DNA from: Syntrophomonas sp.
GTDB taxonomy: Bacteria > Bacillota > Syntrophomonadia > Syntrophomonadales > Syntrophomonadaceae
Reading direction: 5' to 3'
Length of the DNA stretch: 32,209 bases
NCBI RefSeq assembly: GCF_028707975.1
Contig: NZ_JAQVZX010000021.1
Span: 1-32,209 of the forward strand
In this document: piece by piece, positions 15,350 through 23,812 of the stretch
How the letters are laid out: every line of letters starts with the position of its first letter
Position numbering within the stretch: the stretch's first letter is position 1
The notes under the pieces: generated by a model
What the model was told of the DNA's origin: nothing
Seen by the model: only the letters and a program-made list of their open reading frames with translations
Database searches by the model: none
Program-made: the position numbers and the translations under genes

Positions 15350-15489
15350 TTTAAGCATCGGAAGAAACTGCCTAAGCAGTTTCAACACACCGCTGCAACG
15401 AGGTAGGTGGATTAGAACCCGCCGCCTGTTTTGTTAGTAGGAATCCGGCCGCTTAAAGAAGCGGAGGACATATTTCGCCTCGTTATAAA
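15350..15489 (+). repeat. Structured repeat family, copy B (fullest copy)
   Basis: A 140-bp element: TTTAAGCATCGG; hairpin GAAACTGC (15364-15371)/GCAGTTTC (15376-15383); ACACCGCTGC; AACGAGG (15397-15403), which pairs with CCTCGTT (15478-15484) near the 3' end; GGATTAGAACCC; CCGCCTGTTTTG; a second hairpin CCGCTT/AAGCGG (15449-15464); GGACATATTTC. Relative to copy A the first hairpin has changed on both arms (TAAACTGC/GCAGTTTA there), keeping pairing. It has no ORF. It begins 105 bases after the 158-aa gene. Confidence 0.7.
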
Positions 15490-15553
15490 GGGATGAATCG
15501 CCCAGAGCTATACCAGGATATTTTGCCGGGATACTTCCATAGAATCCTAATAC

Positions 15554-15580
15554 AACCAGGACATAGTTCCTGGTTTTCCT
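15554..15580 (+). terminator. Intrinsic terminator downstream of repeat copy B
   Basis: Perfect 8-bp stem AACCAGGA (15554-15561)/TCCTGGTT (15568-15575) with a CATAGT loop, followed by TTCCTCTTTCTT. It would end the transcript of the 158-aa gene after the repeat. Confidence 0.7.
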
Positions 15581-15684
15581 CTTTCTTAATCAGTCAAGTC
15601 TGATTTTCATGCAGAAATATATTTTGCTCCATAGTTTATATAGTTAATTTGCGTCTTTTATGTTTAAAGCTAATCTTATGCAAT

Positions 15685-15714
15685 TTGTAGATTTATAATT
15701 TCAAATGTTATAAT
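15685..15714 (+). promoter_or_regulatory. Promoter of the DnaD-like gene
   Basis: TTGTAG (15685-15690), an 18-base spacer, TATAAT (15709-15714) with an extended TGT just before it. The start codon is 33 bases downstream. Confidence 0.6.
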
Positions 15715-15746
15715 TTTTTTACTTGCTAATGGAGGTCAAGAATAAT

Positions 15747-16913
15747 ATGGAAAAAAGAACTGCCTGGTTGGAAATCTTTCGTTGGGGTTTTGTGAACTTC
15801 CCTGGTATGCTCTTTGCTTATGCCCGGGAACTGGATATTGAATTGGAAGATATCGCTATTATAGCCGCCTTGCTATACACCATGGAAAGAACCAAACCCT
15901 TGTATCAGACCGGAATAAAGGTAGGACAAGTTCTCCAAGCCTGTCCTTCTCTAGGTAAAATGAAAATTTCCCGCCGACTGAACCGTCTGCAGAAGCTGGG
16001 TATAGTTGCCCTGCAGAGTAATCAAAATCTAGCTGAACGGGAGGTTTTTTTGGATCCGCTGGCAGAAAAACTGGAGTCCCTCATAAGGAGAGACCATTCT
16101 GATTTTTGCCTGCCATCTCCTGCTGAAAATCCAAGCCATTCCAAAGAGGTGGAAAATCTTTTGGGGGAATACCGCACTAAGATTGAGCAACTGGAATTGC
16201 AGATAGAGGAAAACAAGCTGGTTTCCCGGGAACTTATTAAGCAGTCCAGTTCCGATTTTAAAAAAGTTGGAGACTTTATAGCCAAAAAGACCGGAAACCT
16301 AATGAGTGTAAAGATGGCCGGCGAGTTAAACAAATGGCTGGAAGAGCTAGCCTTATCCCCAGAGTTCCTTTTATGTATACTGGAGATGTGTTTTGAACGA
16401 AGCATTTACAACCCGCGGGATATCAGTCAGATAGCCCGGGATATAAAGGAATACTCCATCAATACCGTTGAAGGGCTGGAAAGTTATTTTAAGAAATATG
16501 TGGATGTGGAGAGGAGTCGTGTCTTAAGAGTCAACAAGTTTGACCCGGACATTGCCGAATTTGGCAGCTTTACCGGCATTGACATGGCCGCCGAGGCCCG
16601 TAAAAAGGTTTACTATAAATGGCGGCATGATTGGGGATTTTCTCATGCTATGATCATGAAAGCTGGAGAAGTAATGTGTAAGCGAACCAAAAATGCCGGT
16701 CTGGAATATATGGACAGCGTTCTTCATGATTGGATGAGCAAAGAAATCCGGCAAGTGGAAGAAGTGGACAAAGAAATAGCCCAGTTAAAACTAAGGAATA
16801 AGAAGGAGAAATCCATAGCAGCCAGCAGCTATGATAAACGAAAGCCCGTCAACCTGGAATATGAAATCTATGTGCCTCCTTCTACTACAGGTGGAGCCAA
16901 AAATAAGGTATAA
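15747..16913 (+). CDS. DnaD-like replication/primosome protein with two DnaD C-terminal-type repeats
   Basis: A 388-aa protein. The N-terminal ~115 residues look like a winged-helix domain (GMLFAYARELDIELEDIAII, then KMKISRRLNRLQKLGIVAL). A coiled-coil linker (ENLLGEYRTKIEQLELQIEE) follows. Two DnaD/DnaB_2-type helical domains follow: about 191-255 (GELNKWLEELALSPEFLL) and 288-335 (YYKWRHDWGFSHAMIMKA, then YMDSVLHDWMSKEI). DnaD-type proteins remodel origin DNA and help load the replicative helicase, and a DnaB-type helicase gene follows directly. The ATG at 15747 has GGAGG 11 bases upstream; an earlier TTG at 15723 lacks a site. Confidence 0.75.
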   Translation: MEKRTAWLEIFRWGFVNFPGMLFAYARELDIELEDIAIIAALLYTMERTKPLYQTGIKVGQVLQACPSLGKMKISRRLNRLQKLGIVALQSNQNLAEREVFLDPLAEKLESLIRRDHSDFCLPSPAENPSHSKEVENLLGEYRTKIEQLELQIEENKLVSRELIKQSSSDFKKVGDFIAKKTGNLMSVKMAGELNKWLEELALSPEFLLCILEMCFERSIYNPRDISQIARDIKEYSINTVEGLESYFKKYVDVERSRVLRVNKFDPDIAEFGSFTGIDMAAEARKKVYYKWRHDWGFSHAMIMKAGEVMCKRTKNAGLEYMDSVLHDWMSKEIRQVEEVDKEIAQLKLRNKKEKSIAASSYDKRKPVNLEYEIYVPPSTTGGAKNKV

Positions 16914-16917
16914 TAGA

Positions 16918-16945
16918 AACCGGGGATATTTTCCCCGGTTTTATT
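16918..16945 (+). terminator. Intrinsic terminator between the DnaD-like and DnaB-like genes
   Basis: Perfect 8-bp stem AACCGGGG (16918-16925)/CCCCGGTT (16933-16940) with a 7-base loop, followed by TTATTT. It lies four bases after the dnaD-like stop and 15 before the helicase start, with no room for a promoter, so it should act as a partial attenuator in the operon. Confidence 0.8.
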
Positions 16946-16960
16946 TGGATGGTGATTCCT

Positions 16961-18328
16961 TTGAGTTTTAGAAAGAATGAAACTTCCATGGAAGATTACC
17001 TTATTGACCTGGAAAGTGAACGACGGGTATTATCTTCCATGCTTCATTCTGAAGATGCGTGTATTGAAGTCTACGACCTTTTGTCCAATGCTGACTTTTA
17101 TTCACCGCGACATGCTACTATTTTTGATCTGGCTATCAGTCTTTTTGAGAGGGAAATTCGCCCCACCCTGGTGGAGCTTCTCAAGGAAGGGCACAGCCTG
17201 GGTGTATTTACCAATCCCCGGGATATAGAAGAACTCAAATATATAGTCGAACAATACATAGATGATGAGAACATCAAGTACTGGATTAAAAAGGTTAAAG
17301 ACAAAGCCCGCTTGCGCAAATTTGAAGCCTTTCTTAAAAGGAATATGCAGCTTCTCATAGAAAAGCAGGAAAGTGATGTCGAACAGGTACTTATGGCGGC
17401 AGAGGAGGAACTGACCAACCTTACCGCACTGGAAATCGACGATAAAATCGATTCCCCAGCGGATATGGCCAACCTGGGTTATAGCGAAGTTGAACGCAGG
17501 TTTCTCCGCTTAAAGGAAATTCGCGAGTTGCACAAAGGGGTTCTTCCCCTGGATGGACTTCCCACCGGATTTGATAACTTGAACCATATAACCCTAGGCT
17601 ATAAAGCGGGTGATTTAATAATCCTCGGTGCTCAAACCGGGCATGGCAAGACTTCTTTTGCCTTGCACACATCCAGGGCTATAGCCGTTGACGGGCGTAA
17701 GAACCTTTTGTACCTTAATACCGAAATGAGCAGGGAACAGATAGCTTTGCGCTGGGGCTCGATTCTATCGCAAATCGACCATGATCGAGTTCGTAGCGGC
17801 GATATTAACGAGACTGAACTCTCTATCATCCTCAATGGCTACTCCCAGCTTCGCGAAAGCGGTTTCTATTCCTATCCCTGCCCTAATCTTACCCCGGAAA
17901 AAGCTATTTCCATTGCCCGTAAATTCAAAGCTCAAAAGAGCATAGAAATGATGATAGTTGACTATGTGGGGCGAATGGATAAGCTGGACCCCAAGTTATC
18001 GGAATGGCAAATATTGGAGCAAATCGTTAAAACTTTAAAAATGCTGGCCCAGAATTTGAAGATAGTAGTCATGTGTCTGGTCCAATTAAACCCGGATGGT
18101 AGTCTGCAGGGAGCCAAACGGATGAAGAATGAGTGCGACCTTATGTTAAAACTGACACCTATATCGCGGGAAGAGCTGGAAGAAAGAGAAGAATTAAAGA
18201 ACTATATCAATCCGAATTATTACATTCATATTGACAAAAATAGAGATGGCCGCAGTGGTGTGCGTATTCCAATAACCTTTGATTTGCAGAAGCAGATAAT
18301 GGGAGATGCCAAAAGGATTGATGAATAA
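16961..18328 (+). CDS. Divergent DnaB-type replicative helicase paralogue
   Basis: About 455 aa with the two-part DnaB build: a helical N-terminal domain (ESERRVLSSML to about 150), a linker, and a RecA-like domain with Walker A GAQTGHGKTS (223-232), NTEMSREQIALRW (the EMS motif) and Walker B MMIVDYVGRM. Two features depart from standard DnaB: the P-loop is GHGKT rather than SMGKT, and the usual SQLNR/DLRESG stretch is replaced by CLVQLNPDGSLQGAKRMKNE. It is therefore probably not the housekeeping helicase. The start is uncertain: TTG 16961 (GGATGGTGA upstream), ATG 16949 and ATG 16988 are all possible. Confidence 0.8.
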   Translation: MSFRKNETSMEDYLIDLESERRVLSSMLHSEDACIEVYDLLSNADFYSPRHATIFDLAISLFEREIRPTLVELLKEGHSLGVFTNPRDIEELKYIVEQYIDDENIKYWIKKVKDKARLRKFEAFLKRNMQLLIEKQESDVEQVLMAAEEELTNLTALEIDDKIDSPADMANLGYSEVERRFLRLKEIRELHKGVLPLDGLPTGFDNLNHITLGYKAGDLIILGAQTGHGKTSFALHTSRAIAVDGRKNLLYLNTEMSREQIALRWGSILSQIDHDRVRSGDINETELSIILNGYSQLRESGFYSYPCPNLTPEKAISIARKFKAQKSIEMMIVDYVGRMDKLDPKLSEWQILEQIVKTLKMLAQNLKIVVMCLVQLNPDGSLQGAKRMKNECDLMLKLTPISREELEEREELKNYINPNYYIHIDKNRDGRSGVRIPITFDLQKQIMGDAKRIDE

Positions 18329-18645
18329 TGCCTAATGTTGAACAGTTGGTAAAAAAAATCTATGGCGAGACCGCCAGTCTGGTAGTTGATAGCTGCCTCA
18401 AGGGGGAGCTTGGCGAAGAACAAATGCGTTTTCTCCTAAACCTCCTTGACCTCAGTGTAGTGAGCAGGCAGCACCCGGAACTGTTCTTGCTCTTGCAGGA
18501 ATGGATGGATTGTTTTGAGGATTCCGAAACGGACAAAATTATTGAAGCTACTCTTTTAGCTCTAGACTTTAATGATCAAGAGGCAATTAAGGACCATATG
18601 AAGATTATTTCCGAGCTAATAAATGGGAGAAAAACAATTCTATAA
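18328..18645 (+). CDS. Hypothetical protein (105 aa) coupled to the helicase
   Basis: The ATG overlaps the helicase stop by one base (TAATG), so the two are translationally coupled. Residues are acidic and helical (MPNVEQLVKKIYGETASLVV, then LLNLLDLSVVSRQHPELFLL). No motif, cysteine pair or membrane helix is seen, and I do not recognise the family. Its position suggests a helper of the helicase, but nothing in the sequence proves it. Confidence 0.65.
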   Translation: MPNVEQLVKKIYGETASLVVDSCLKGELGEEQMRFLLNLLDLSVVSRQHPELFLLLQEWMDCFEDSETDKIIEATLLALDFNDQEAIKDHMKIISELINGRKTIL

Positions 18646-18671
18646 AGGGCTTATTTCACTGGAGGAAAAGA

Positions 18672-19505
18672 ATGACTAGATCCTGGATTTGTGAAAAGCA
18701 TACCGAGGGTTATGCTGTTAAATGGAAAATCAAAGATATTTTACACGAAGAACAGACCCGTTATCAGAAGCTGGCAGTGGTGGAAACTTTGGAATGGGGG
18801 AAGGCCCTGCTTCTGGATGATGCCCTGCAAATAAGTGAGAAAGATGAATTTATTTATCATGAAATGATCAGCCATGTGGGGATGTGTACCCACCCTTGCC
18901 CCGAGAGGGTATTGATAATCGGCGGGGGTGATGGGGGAACCTTGCGTGAAGTACTCAAACACAGCCAGGTCAATACGGTAGAACTGGTGGAAATAGATGA
19001 GCGGGTAGTGGAGAATAGCAAAAGGTTTTTCCCTGCCATATCTTGCGGTTTTACCGATCGCCGCTTAAACTTACATATTGCTGATGGAGTTCACTTTGTA
19101 AAAGAGACCTCATTCAGATATGATGTAATTATTGTAGATTCCTCTGATCCCTTAGGGCCGGCCACACCGTTATTTAACCTGGAGTTTTATCAGGATGTAT
19201 ATAAGATACTTAAAGAAGACGGGCTTCTGGTGGTTCAGTCTGAATCCCCGATTTTTTATGGGGAAATATTTCGTTCCGTTTACCGGCAAATCAACACGGT
19301 CTTTCCTCTGACCCGGGTCTTCCTGGCGCCAATAGCTACCTATGTAAGTGGCCCCTGGTCTTTTACCATGGGCAGCAAAAAATATACTCCCTGGGAATTG
19401 GCAAAAAAACCAGCTGATCTTGGCTATTTGAAGTATTATGATGAAGGAATTCACCGGGCGGCATTTTGCCTTCCGCCCTATATCAAAGAAATGCTCCAAG
19501 ACTAA
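18672..19505 (+). CDS. speE: Spermidine synthase (polyamine aminopropyltransferase)
   Basis: A 277-aa SpeE-family enzyme that transfers an aminopropyl group from decarboxylated S-adenosylmethionine to putrescine. An N-terminal beta domain precedes the Rossmann methyltransferase-like fold; the decSAM site GGGDGG is at 84-89, VELVEIDERVV follows, and the catalytic DSSDP lies at 156-160 (DSTDP or DSSDP in the family), with GPATPLF after it. GGAGG precedes the ATG. No speD (SAM decarboxylase) is adjacent. It follows the 105-aa gene by 26 bases, probably in the same transcript. Confidence 0.92.
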   Translation: MTRSWICEKHTEGYAVKWKIKDILHEEQTRYQKLAVVETLEWGKALLLDDALQISEKDEFIYHEMISHVGMCTHPCPERVLIIGGGDGGTLREVLKHSQVNTVELVEIDERVVENSKRFFPAISCGFTDRRLNLHIADGVHFVKETSFRYDVIIVDSSDPLGPATPLFNLEFYQDVYKILKEDGLLVVQSESPIFYGEIFRSVYRQINTVFPLTRVFLAPIATYVSGPWSFTMGSKKYTPWELAKKPADLGYLKYYDEGIHRAAFCLPPYIKEMLQD

Positions 19506-19561
19506 AGCTTCTTGCCGGATAAATCAAGAAGAATAGCAAATTACAATGGAGGCCAGTATTC

Positions 19562-20674
19562 ATGGATGATTTTGTAGAAAGTAGAGCCAGGAAAGACATT
19601 TTTCGCTTAAAACCTTATGTTCCTGGTAAACCCATTGAGGAGGTTAGGCGGGAACTGGGGCTTGACAGTATTATTAAATTAGCTTCCAATGAAAACCCTC
19701 TGGGAACTTCACCGCTGGCTTTGGCGGCTTTGCAGGAAGGTCTTAATAAAATTCATCTTTATCCTGATGCCAATGCCTATGAACTAAAACAAGAACTGGC
19801 GTCATTTTGGCAAATACCAGCGGAACAGCTAGTTCTGGGCAATGGCTCTGATGAATTGCTTCTCTTGCTGGCCCAAACCTTTATTAATCCGGGAGATGAA
19901 GTTATCCATGCTGAACAGACATTTTCGGAATACGAGTCCACCAGTACCATTATGGGCGCTCATTCAATGGCCATACCCCTTAAAGAATACCAGTATGACC
20001 TGAAAGCCATCCTTGAGGCAATAAATAGCAGAACCAAAATAATCTACCTCTGTAATCCCAATAATCCCACCGGAACCATTGTAGAGCAGGAAGAAATAGA
20101 GCTTTTCATGCAGCAGGTACCCGGTGAGATACTGGTAGTTTTTGATGAAGCCTATGGAGAATATGTGGATAACCCGGCTTTTGGCAGCGGGCTCCAGTAT
20201 TTGCGGGAAGGGCGGAATATAGTTCTACTAAAAACCTTTTCCAAGATATACGGTTTGGCCGGCTTAAGGATAGGTTATGCCCTTACCACACCCGCAATTG
20301 CTGCTGCTCTCGACCGGGTGCGAGAGCCGTTTAATGTAAATTTTGCCGCCCAGATCGCAGCTCAGGCCGCCCTCCGGGATATTGATTTTATGAAAAAAAG
20401 CCGTCAGCACAATTTACAGGGGAGAGACTATCTCTATCAGGAATTAAAACAACTTGGTCTGGATTTCGTGAAAACCAATACTAACTTTATTTTCCTGGAT
20501 ACAAGAAGGGATTGCCAGGCCGTATTCCAAGAACTTCTCCAGCGTGGAGTGATAATCCGTACCGGTGATATTTTTGGATATCCCACTTTTATCCGCCTGA
20601 CCATTGGAACCACGGAAGAGAATATACGATTTATAAAAGCATTAGAAGAGGTTCTGGAGGTTATTCCACTCTAA
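19562..20674 (+). CDS. hisC: Histidinol-phosphate aminotransferase
   Basis: A 370-aa fold-type I PLP aminotransferase of the HisC type, which makes histidinol phosphate in histidine synthesis; HisC enzymes may also transaminate aromatic amino acids. Markers: KLASNENPLGTSPLAL, LGNGSDELL, NPNNPTGTIV, FDEAYGEY, the PLP lysine Lys228 in KTFSKIYGLAGLRIGYAL, and the C-terminal FIRLTIGT. GGAGG lies nine bases before the ATG. It is separate from any his operon, and its stop overlaps the yyaC-like start by one base (TAATG). Confidence 0.9.
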   Translation: MDDFVESRARKDIFRLKPYVPGKPIEEVRRELGLDSIIKLASNENPLGTSPLALAALQEGLNKIHLYPDANAYELKQELASFWQIPAEQLVLGNGSDELLLLLAQTFINPGDEVIHAEQTFSEYESTSTIMGAHSMAIPLKEYQYDLKAILEAINSRTKIIYLCNPNNPTGTIVEQEEIELFMQQVPGEILVVFDEAYGEYVDNPAFGSGLQYLREGRNIVLLKTFSKIYGLAGLRIGYALTTPAIAAALDRVREPFNVNFAAQIAAQAALRDIDFMKKSRQHNLQGRDYLYQELKQLGLDFVKTNTNFIFLDTRRDCQAVFQELLQRGVIIRTGDIFGYPTFIRLTIGTTEENIRFIKALEEVLEVIPL

Positions 20675-21219
20675 TGATTATAGTAGAAAAACATTACCGC
20701 CAGCTTGCTGCCAAAGATGCTCTGATAGAGGCATTGCATAGTAATTTGAAACTTCTGGAAAGAGAACCCCTTTTTCTTTGTATTGGAACCGACCGCAATA
20801 TACTCGATTGTTTTGGGCCTTTAACCGGAACCATGATTAAGGAGCAAGCCCCCGAGCTTCGGGTATTCGGAAGTCTGGAGCATCCATTGCATGGTAAAAA
20901 CCTGAAGCAAAAATTAAATGTAATAAAAAATGACCACCCGTCAGGAATCGAGATAGCTATAGATGCCTCGGTGGGCAGGGAAGAAGAGCAAGGAATAATT
21001 AAGTTCCGCCACGGCCCCTTGTTTCCCGGTAAAGCCCTGGGCAAAAGACTGCCTGCAGTAGGTGAATTCTCCATTATTGCCATGGTAGGCATCAAACCGG
21101 AGGTTAGAAACTGGACTTCACTGGGGCAGGGGAGTATCACTCCGGTTTACCATATGGCCCGTTTGCTGACTGCTGCCATTGTAGAATGGAATAAGTACAG
21201 GGTATCATCATCGAGCTAG
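20674..21219 (+). CDS. yyaC: YyaC-like sporulation protein (GPR-related)
   Basis: A 181-aa protein of the YyaC/DUF1256 family, which is distantly related to the germination protease GPR and conserved in spore formers. The family core is visible: LFLCIGTDRNILDCFGPLTG, then FGSLEHPLHGKNL, IEIAIDASVG, PGKALGKRLPAVGEFSI and GQGSITPVYHMA. The second and fourth segments hold the Asp residues that correspond to the GPR-like fold. Its role in spores is not well settled. It is translationally coupled to hisC. Confidence 0.85.
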   Translation: MIIVEKHYRQLAAKDALIEALHSNLKLLEREPLFLCIGTDRNILDCFGPLTGTMIKEQAPELRVFGSLEHPLHGKNLKQKLNVIKNDHPSGIEIAIDASVGREEEQGIIKFRHGPLFPGKALGKRLPAVGEFSIIAMVGIKPEVRNWTSLGQGSITPVYHMARLLTAAIVEWNKYRVSSSS

Positions 21220-21251
21220 CTGCAACATAAGCATTTACACCCGGACAAAAG

Positions 21252-21280
21252 TTGTGATACTATCATTCTGGGAATATATA
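21252..21280 (+). promoter_or_regulatory. Promoter of iorAB
   Basis: TTGTGA (21252-21257), a 17-base spacer, TATATA (21275-21280). The leader to the iorA start would be about 95 bases. Confidence 0.5.
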
Positions 21281-21318
21281 AGCGATATTAATAAATAATT
21301 TGTAAGGAAAGTGAGGAT

Positions 21319-21345
21319 ACCGCTCATCCCCGGTAGATGAGTGGT
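21319..21345 (+). promoter_or_regulatory. Leader hairpin of iorAB
   Basis: ACCGCTCATC (21319-21328) pairs with GATGAGTGGT (21336-21345) over 10 positions with one G-U, around a 7-base loop. No U-run follows, so it is not a terminator. It stops 38 bases before the start codon; function unknown. Confidence 0.45.
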
Positions 21346-21382
21346 TATTCTTGTATATCAACTAAGGGTGAGGAGGAAGACC

Positions 21383-23125
21383 ATGAAGAAACTGATGATA
21401 GGCAATGAAGCTATCGCCAGGGGAGCCTATGAAGCTGGTGCTACTGTGGCTACAGCCTATCCCGGTACCCCCAGTACCGAAATTGTCAGCACTTTTGCCG
21501 ATTATGAAGGCCTTTATGCCGAATGGGCTCCAAATGAGAAGGTAGCCCTGGAAGTAGGAGTGGGAGCCTCTATCGGCGGGGCAAGAACCCTGGTAGCTAT
21601 GAAACATGTGGGAGTAAATGTGGCGGCTGATCCTTTGTATACCTTTTCCTATACCGGAGTAAACGCTGGTCTGGTCCTGGTTTCCGCTGATGACCCGGGG
21701 ATGCATTCTTCCCAGAATGAACAGGACAACCGGGGATACGGCCGTTTTGCCAAAATGCCGGTAATAGAGCCGGCAGACAGCCAGGAAGCACTGGACTTTA
21801 CCCGCCTGGCTTTTGATATCAGCGAAGAATTTGACACCCCGGTAATGTTGCGGGTTACTACCCGGCTTTCCCATTCCCAGACCCTGGTTGAGACCGGGGA
21901 GCGGGTAGAAGTGGGTTTGAAAGACTATAAGAAAGATGCCCCCAAATATGTTATGCTGCCTGGCTTTGCTCGCCTGCGTCATGTGGAAGTGGAAAAGCGT
22001 ATCCTGCAGCTAAAAGAATATGCCGAAACTACGGAACTGAACCGGATGGAATGGGGAGATAAAAGTATAGGCATTATTACCAGTGGAGTATCTTACCAGT
22101 ACCTGCGTGAAGTAATGCCCGAAGTTTCCGTATTAAAGCTCGGTATGGTCAATCCACTACCGGAAAAATTAATCCGCTCTTTCGCTGCCGAAGTGGACAG
22201 GCTTATTGTGCTTGAGGAATTGGAACCGGTAATTGAGGAACAGTTAAAAGCCTGGGGCTTAAAGGTCGAAGGCAAAGAGCTTTTCACCCTTCTGGGTGAA
22301 TACAGCCCGGAAATGATTGAAGAAGTCTTATTAGGAATCAGTTCCAGGAAAGGTTCCGGCCTGGACCAGGAGATACCCCCCCGGCCACCCTTGATGTGCC
22401 CGGGTTGCCCGCATCGCGGCGTATTTCACACCCTGAAGAAAATGAAGCTGCATGTAATGGGGGATATCGGCTGTTACACTCTGGGTGCTTTGAGTCCCCT
22501 GGATGGGATGGATGCCTGTGTTTGCATGGGAGCCAGTATTGGTATGTCTCTGGGCATGGAGAAGGCCAATGGAGAGGACTTTGCCCGCAAGGTGGTAGCG
22601 GTTATCGGGGATTCCACCTTTGTCCATTCCGGAATTACGCCACTGATTGATGTTGTCTATAACCAGGGAACCTCCACCGTTATTATCCTGGATAATGATA
22701 CCACCGCCATGACCGGACACCAGGATCATCCGGCTACCGGTAAAACCATCAGGAATCTACCTACCCGAAAGCTGGATTTACCAGCCCTGGTCAAGGCTAT
22801 CGGTATAGAGCATGTCCGCATAGTGGACCCCTTGCAATTAGACGAATTTCGCCAGACCCTGGAAGAGGAATTGAACCGCCGGGAAGCTTCAGTAATTATT
22901 GCCAAGCGTCCCTGTGCCTTGCTGGTGAAGAAAGCTCCAGATAAAGAATTCTATGTTGACCCAGAACTCTGTAAAAGCTGTAAGCTTTGCATAAAGATAG
23001 GTTGCACCGGGATTTATTGGGTAGAGGAAAATAGAAAGGCCGTAATTAACCCCAATACTTGTGTAGCCTGCGGACTCTGTCCTCAGGTCTGTACCTTTGA
23101 GGCCATCAAGATAGTGGAGGGATAA
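21383..23125 (+). CDS. iorA: Indolepyruvate ferredoxin oxidoreductase, alpha subunit
   Basis: A 580-aa subunit of the anaerobic enzyme that oxidatively decarboxylates aryl pyruvates (from Trp, Phe, Tyr) to acyl-CoA and reduces ferredoxin. In order: a pyrimidine-binding domain with TAYPGTPSTEI near the N-terminus, a transketolase-like C-terminal region (ELEPVIEEQL), the TPP domain (MCPGCPHRGVF; GDIGCYTLG; IGDSTFVHSG; DNDTTAMTG), and a two-cluster ferredoxin tail (CKSCKLCIKIGC; CVACGLCPQVC). The ATG at 21383 has GGAGG six bases upstream; an earlier in-frame start at 21341 overlaps the leader hairpin and is rejected. Confidence 0.95.
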   Translation: MKKLMIGNEAIARGAYEAGATVATAYPGTPSTEIVSTFADYEGLYAEWAPNEKVALEVGVGASIGGARTLVAMKHVGVNVAADPLYTFSYTGVNAGLVLVSADDPGMHSSQNEQDNRGYGRFAKMPVIEPADSQEALDFTRLAFDISEEFDTPVMLRVTTRLSHSQTLVETGERVEVGLKDYKKDAPKYVMLPGFARLRHVEVEKRILQLKEYAETTELNRMEWGDKSIGIITSGVSYQYLREVMPEVSVLKLGMVNPLPEKLIRSFAAEVDRLIVLEELEPVIEEQLKAWGLKVEGKELFTLLGEYSPEMIEEVLLGISSRKGSGLDQEIPPRPPLMCPGCPHRGVFHTLKKMKLHVMGDIGCYTLGALSPLDGMDACVCMGASIGMSLGMEKANGEDFARKVVAVIGDSTFVHSGITPLIDVVYNQGTSTVIILDNDTTAMTGHQDHPATGKTIRNLPTRKLDLPALVKAIGIEHVRIVDPLQLDEFRQTLEEELNRREASVIIAKRPCALLVKKAPDKEFYVDPELCKSCKLCIKIGCTGIYWVEENRKAVINPNTCVACGLCPQVCTFEAIKIVEG

Positions 23126-23128
23126 AAA

Positions 23129-23731
23129 ATGCCAAAACAAACTACTAATGTTCTGATAGTAGGAGTTGGGGGGCAAGGAACCCTGCTCACCAGCCGCATA
23201 ATTGCTCAGGTGGCCGTACAGATGGGCTATGATGTCAAAGTGTCAGAGATACATGGTATGGCACAGAGGGGTGGCAGTGTTGTTTCCCAAGTACGCTACG
23301 GAGAAAAAGTCTATTCACCCATAATTAAGAAAAGTGACGCCGATATCCTGCTGGCTTTTGAAAAGCTCGAAGCAGCCCGCTGGTTGGACTATCTGAAACC
23401 CGGGGGTAAAGTAATCATTAATGACGAGCGGGTTGACCCCCTGCCGGTAATGAGTGGAAAACTGAAATATCCGGTAGATATTGATAAAAGAATTGCCAAC
23501 CTTATACCCGATACCACCATTGTTGATGCTACCCGAATGGCTGAGGAATGTGGTAATTCCCGGGCCGCCAATGTGGTTTTGGTGGGAATGCTGGCCGCAG
23601 CCATAAACATTCCGGCAGAGGAAGTGGAAAACGCTATTAGAGAAATGGTACCGGCCAAAGCTTTGGAAGTTAACCTGAAAGCCTTCCGGGAAGGGCAAAA
23701 ATATTTGAGTGCAACCCTCAACAGATTATAA
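23129..23731 (+). CDS. iorB: Indolepyruvate ferredoxin oxidoreductase, beta subunit
   Basis: A 200-aa subunit corresponding to the gamma domain of 2-oxoacid:ferredoxin oxidoreductases. Markers: LIVGVGGQGTLLTSRII at the N-terminus, VSEIHGMAQRGGSVVSQVRY, and LKPGGKVIINDE. It begins three bases after the iorA stop, with the ribosome binding site GGAGGG inside the iorA end, so they are co-translated. With IorA it forms the aryl-pyruvate (or broader 2-oxoacid) oxidoreductase used in amino acid fermentation or in the reverse direction. Confidence 0.95.
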   Translation: MPKQTTNVLIVGVGGQGTLLTSRIIAQVAVQMGYDVKVSEIHGMAQRGGSVVSQVRYGEKVYSPIIKKSDADILLAFEKLEAARWLDYLKPGGKVIINDERVDPLPVMSGKLKYPVDIDKRIANLIPDTTIVDATRMAEECGNSRAANVVLVGMLAAAINIPAEEVENAIREMVPAKALEVNLKAFREGQKYLSATLNRL

Positions 23732-23738
23732 CGGACTC

Positions 23739-23776
23739 TTGTTGAAACTGCTCCGAGTATCTTCCGATAACTTAAA
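23739..23776 (-). repeat. Structured repeat family, copy D (short relic)
   Basis: On the minus strand TTAAGTTATCGGAAGATAC followed by GAGCAGTTTCAACA matches the first ~37 bases of copy B (TTTAAGCATCGGAAGAAAC, GCAGTTTCAACA). It lies just after iorB and is cut off before the central part. The hairpin is degraded. Confidence 0.5.
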
Positions 23777-23812
23777 CACAAGGGAAACATATTCCCCAAG
23801 ATATGAAGTTTT

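Noticed and set aside
16961-18328. Reading the DnaB-like gene as the housekeeping replicative helicase
   Set aside because: The P-loop and the region usually holding SQLNR/DLRESG differ, and the gene is not next to rplI or other usual neighbours.
21362-21982. Minus-strand ORF of 206 codons opposite iorA
   Set aside because: iorA is clear on the plus strand, and this frame shows no family features.
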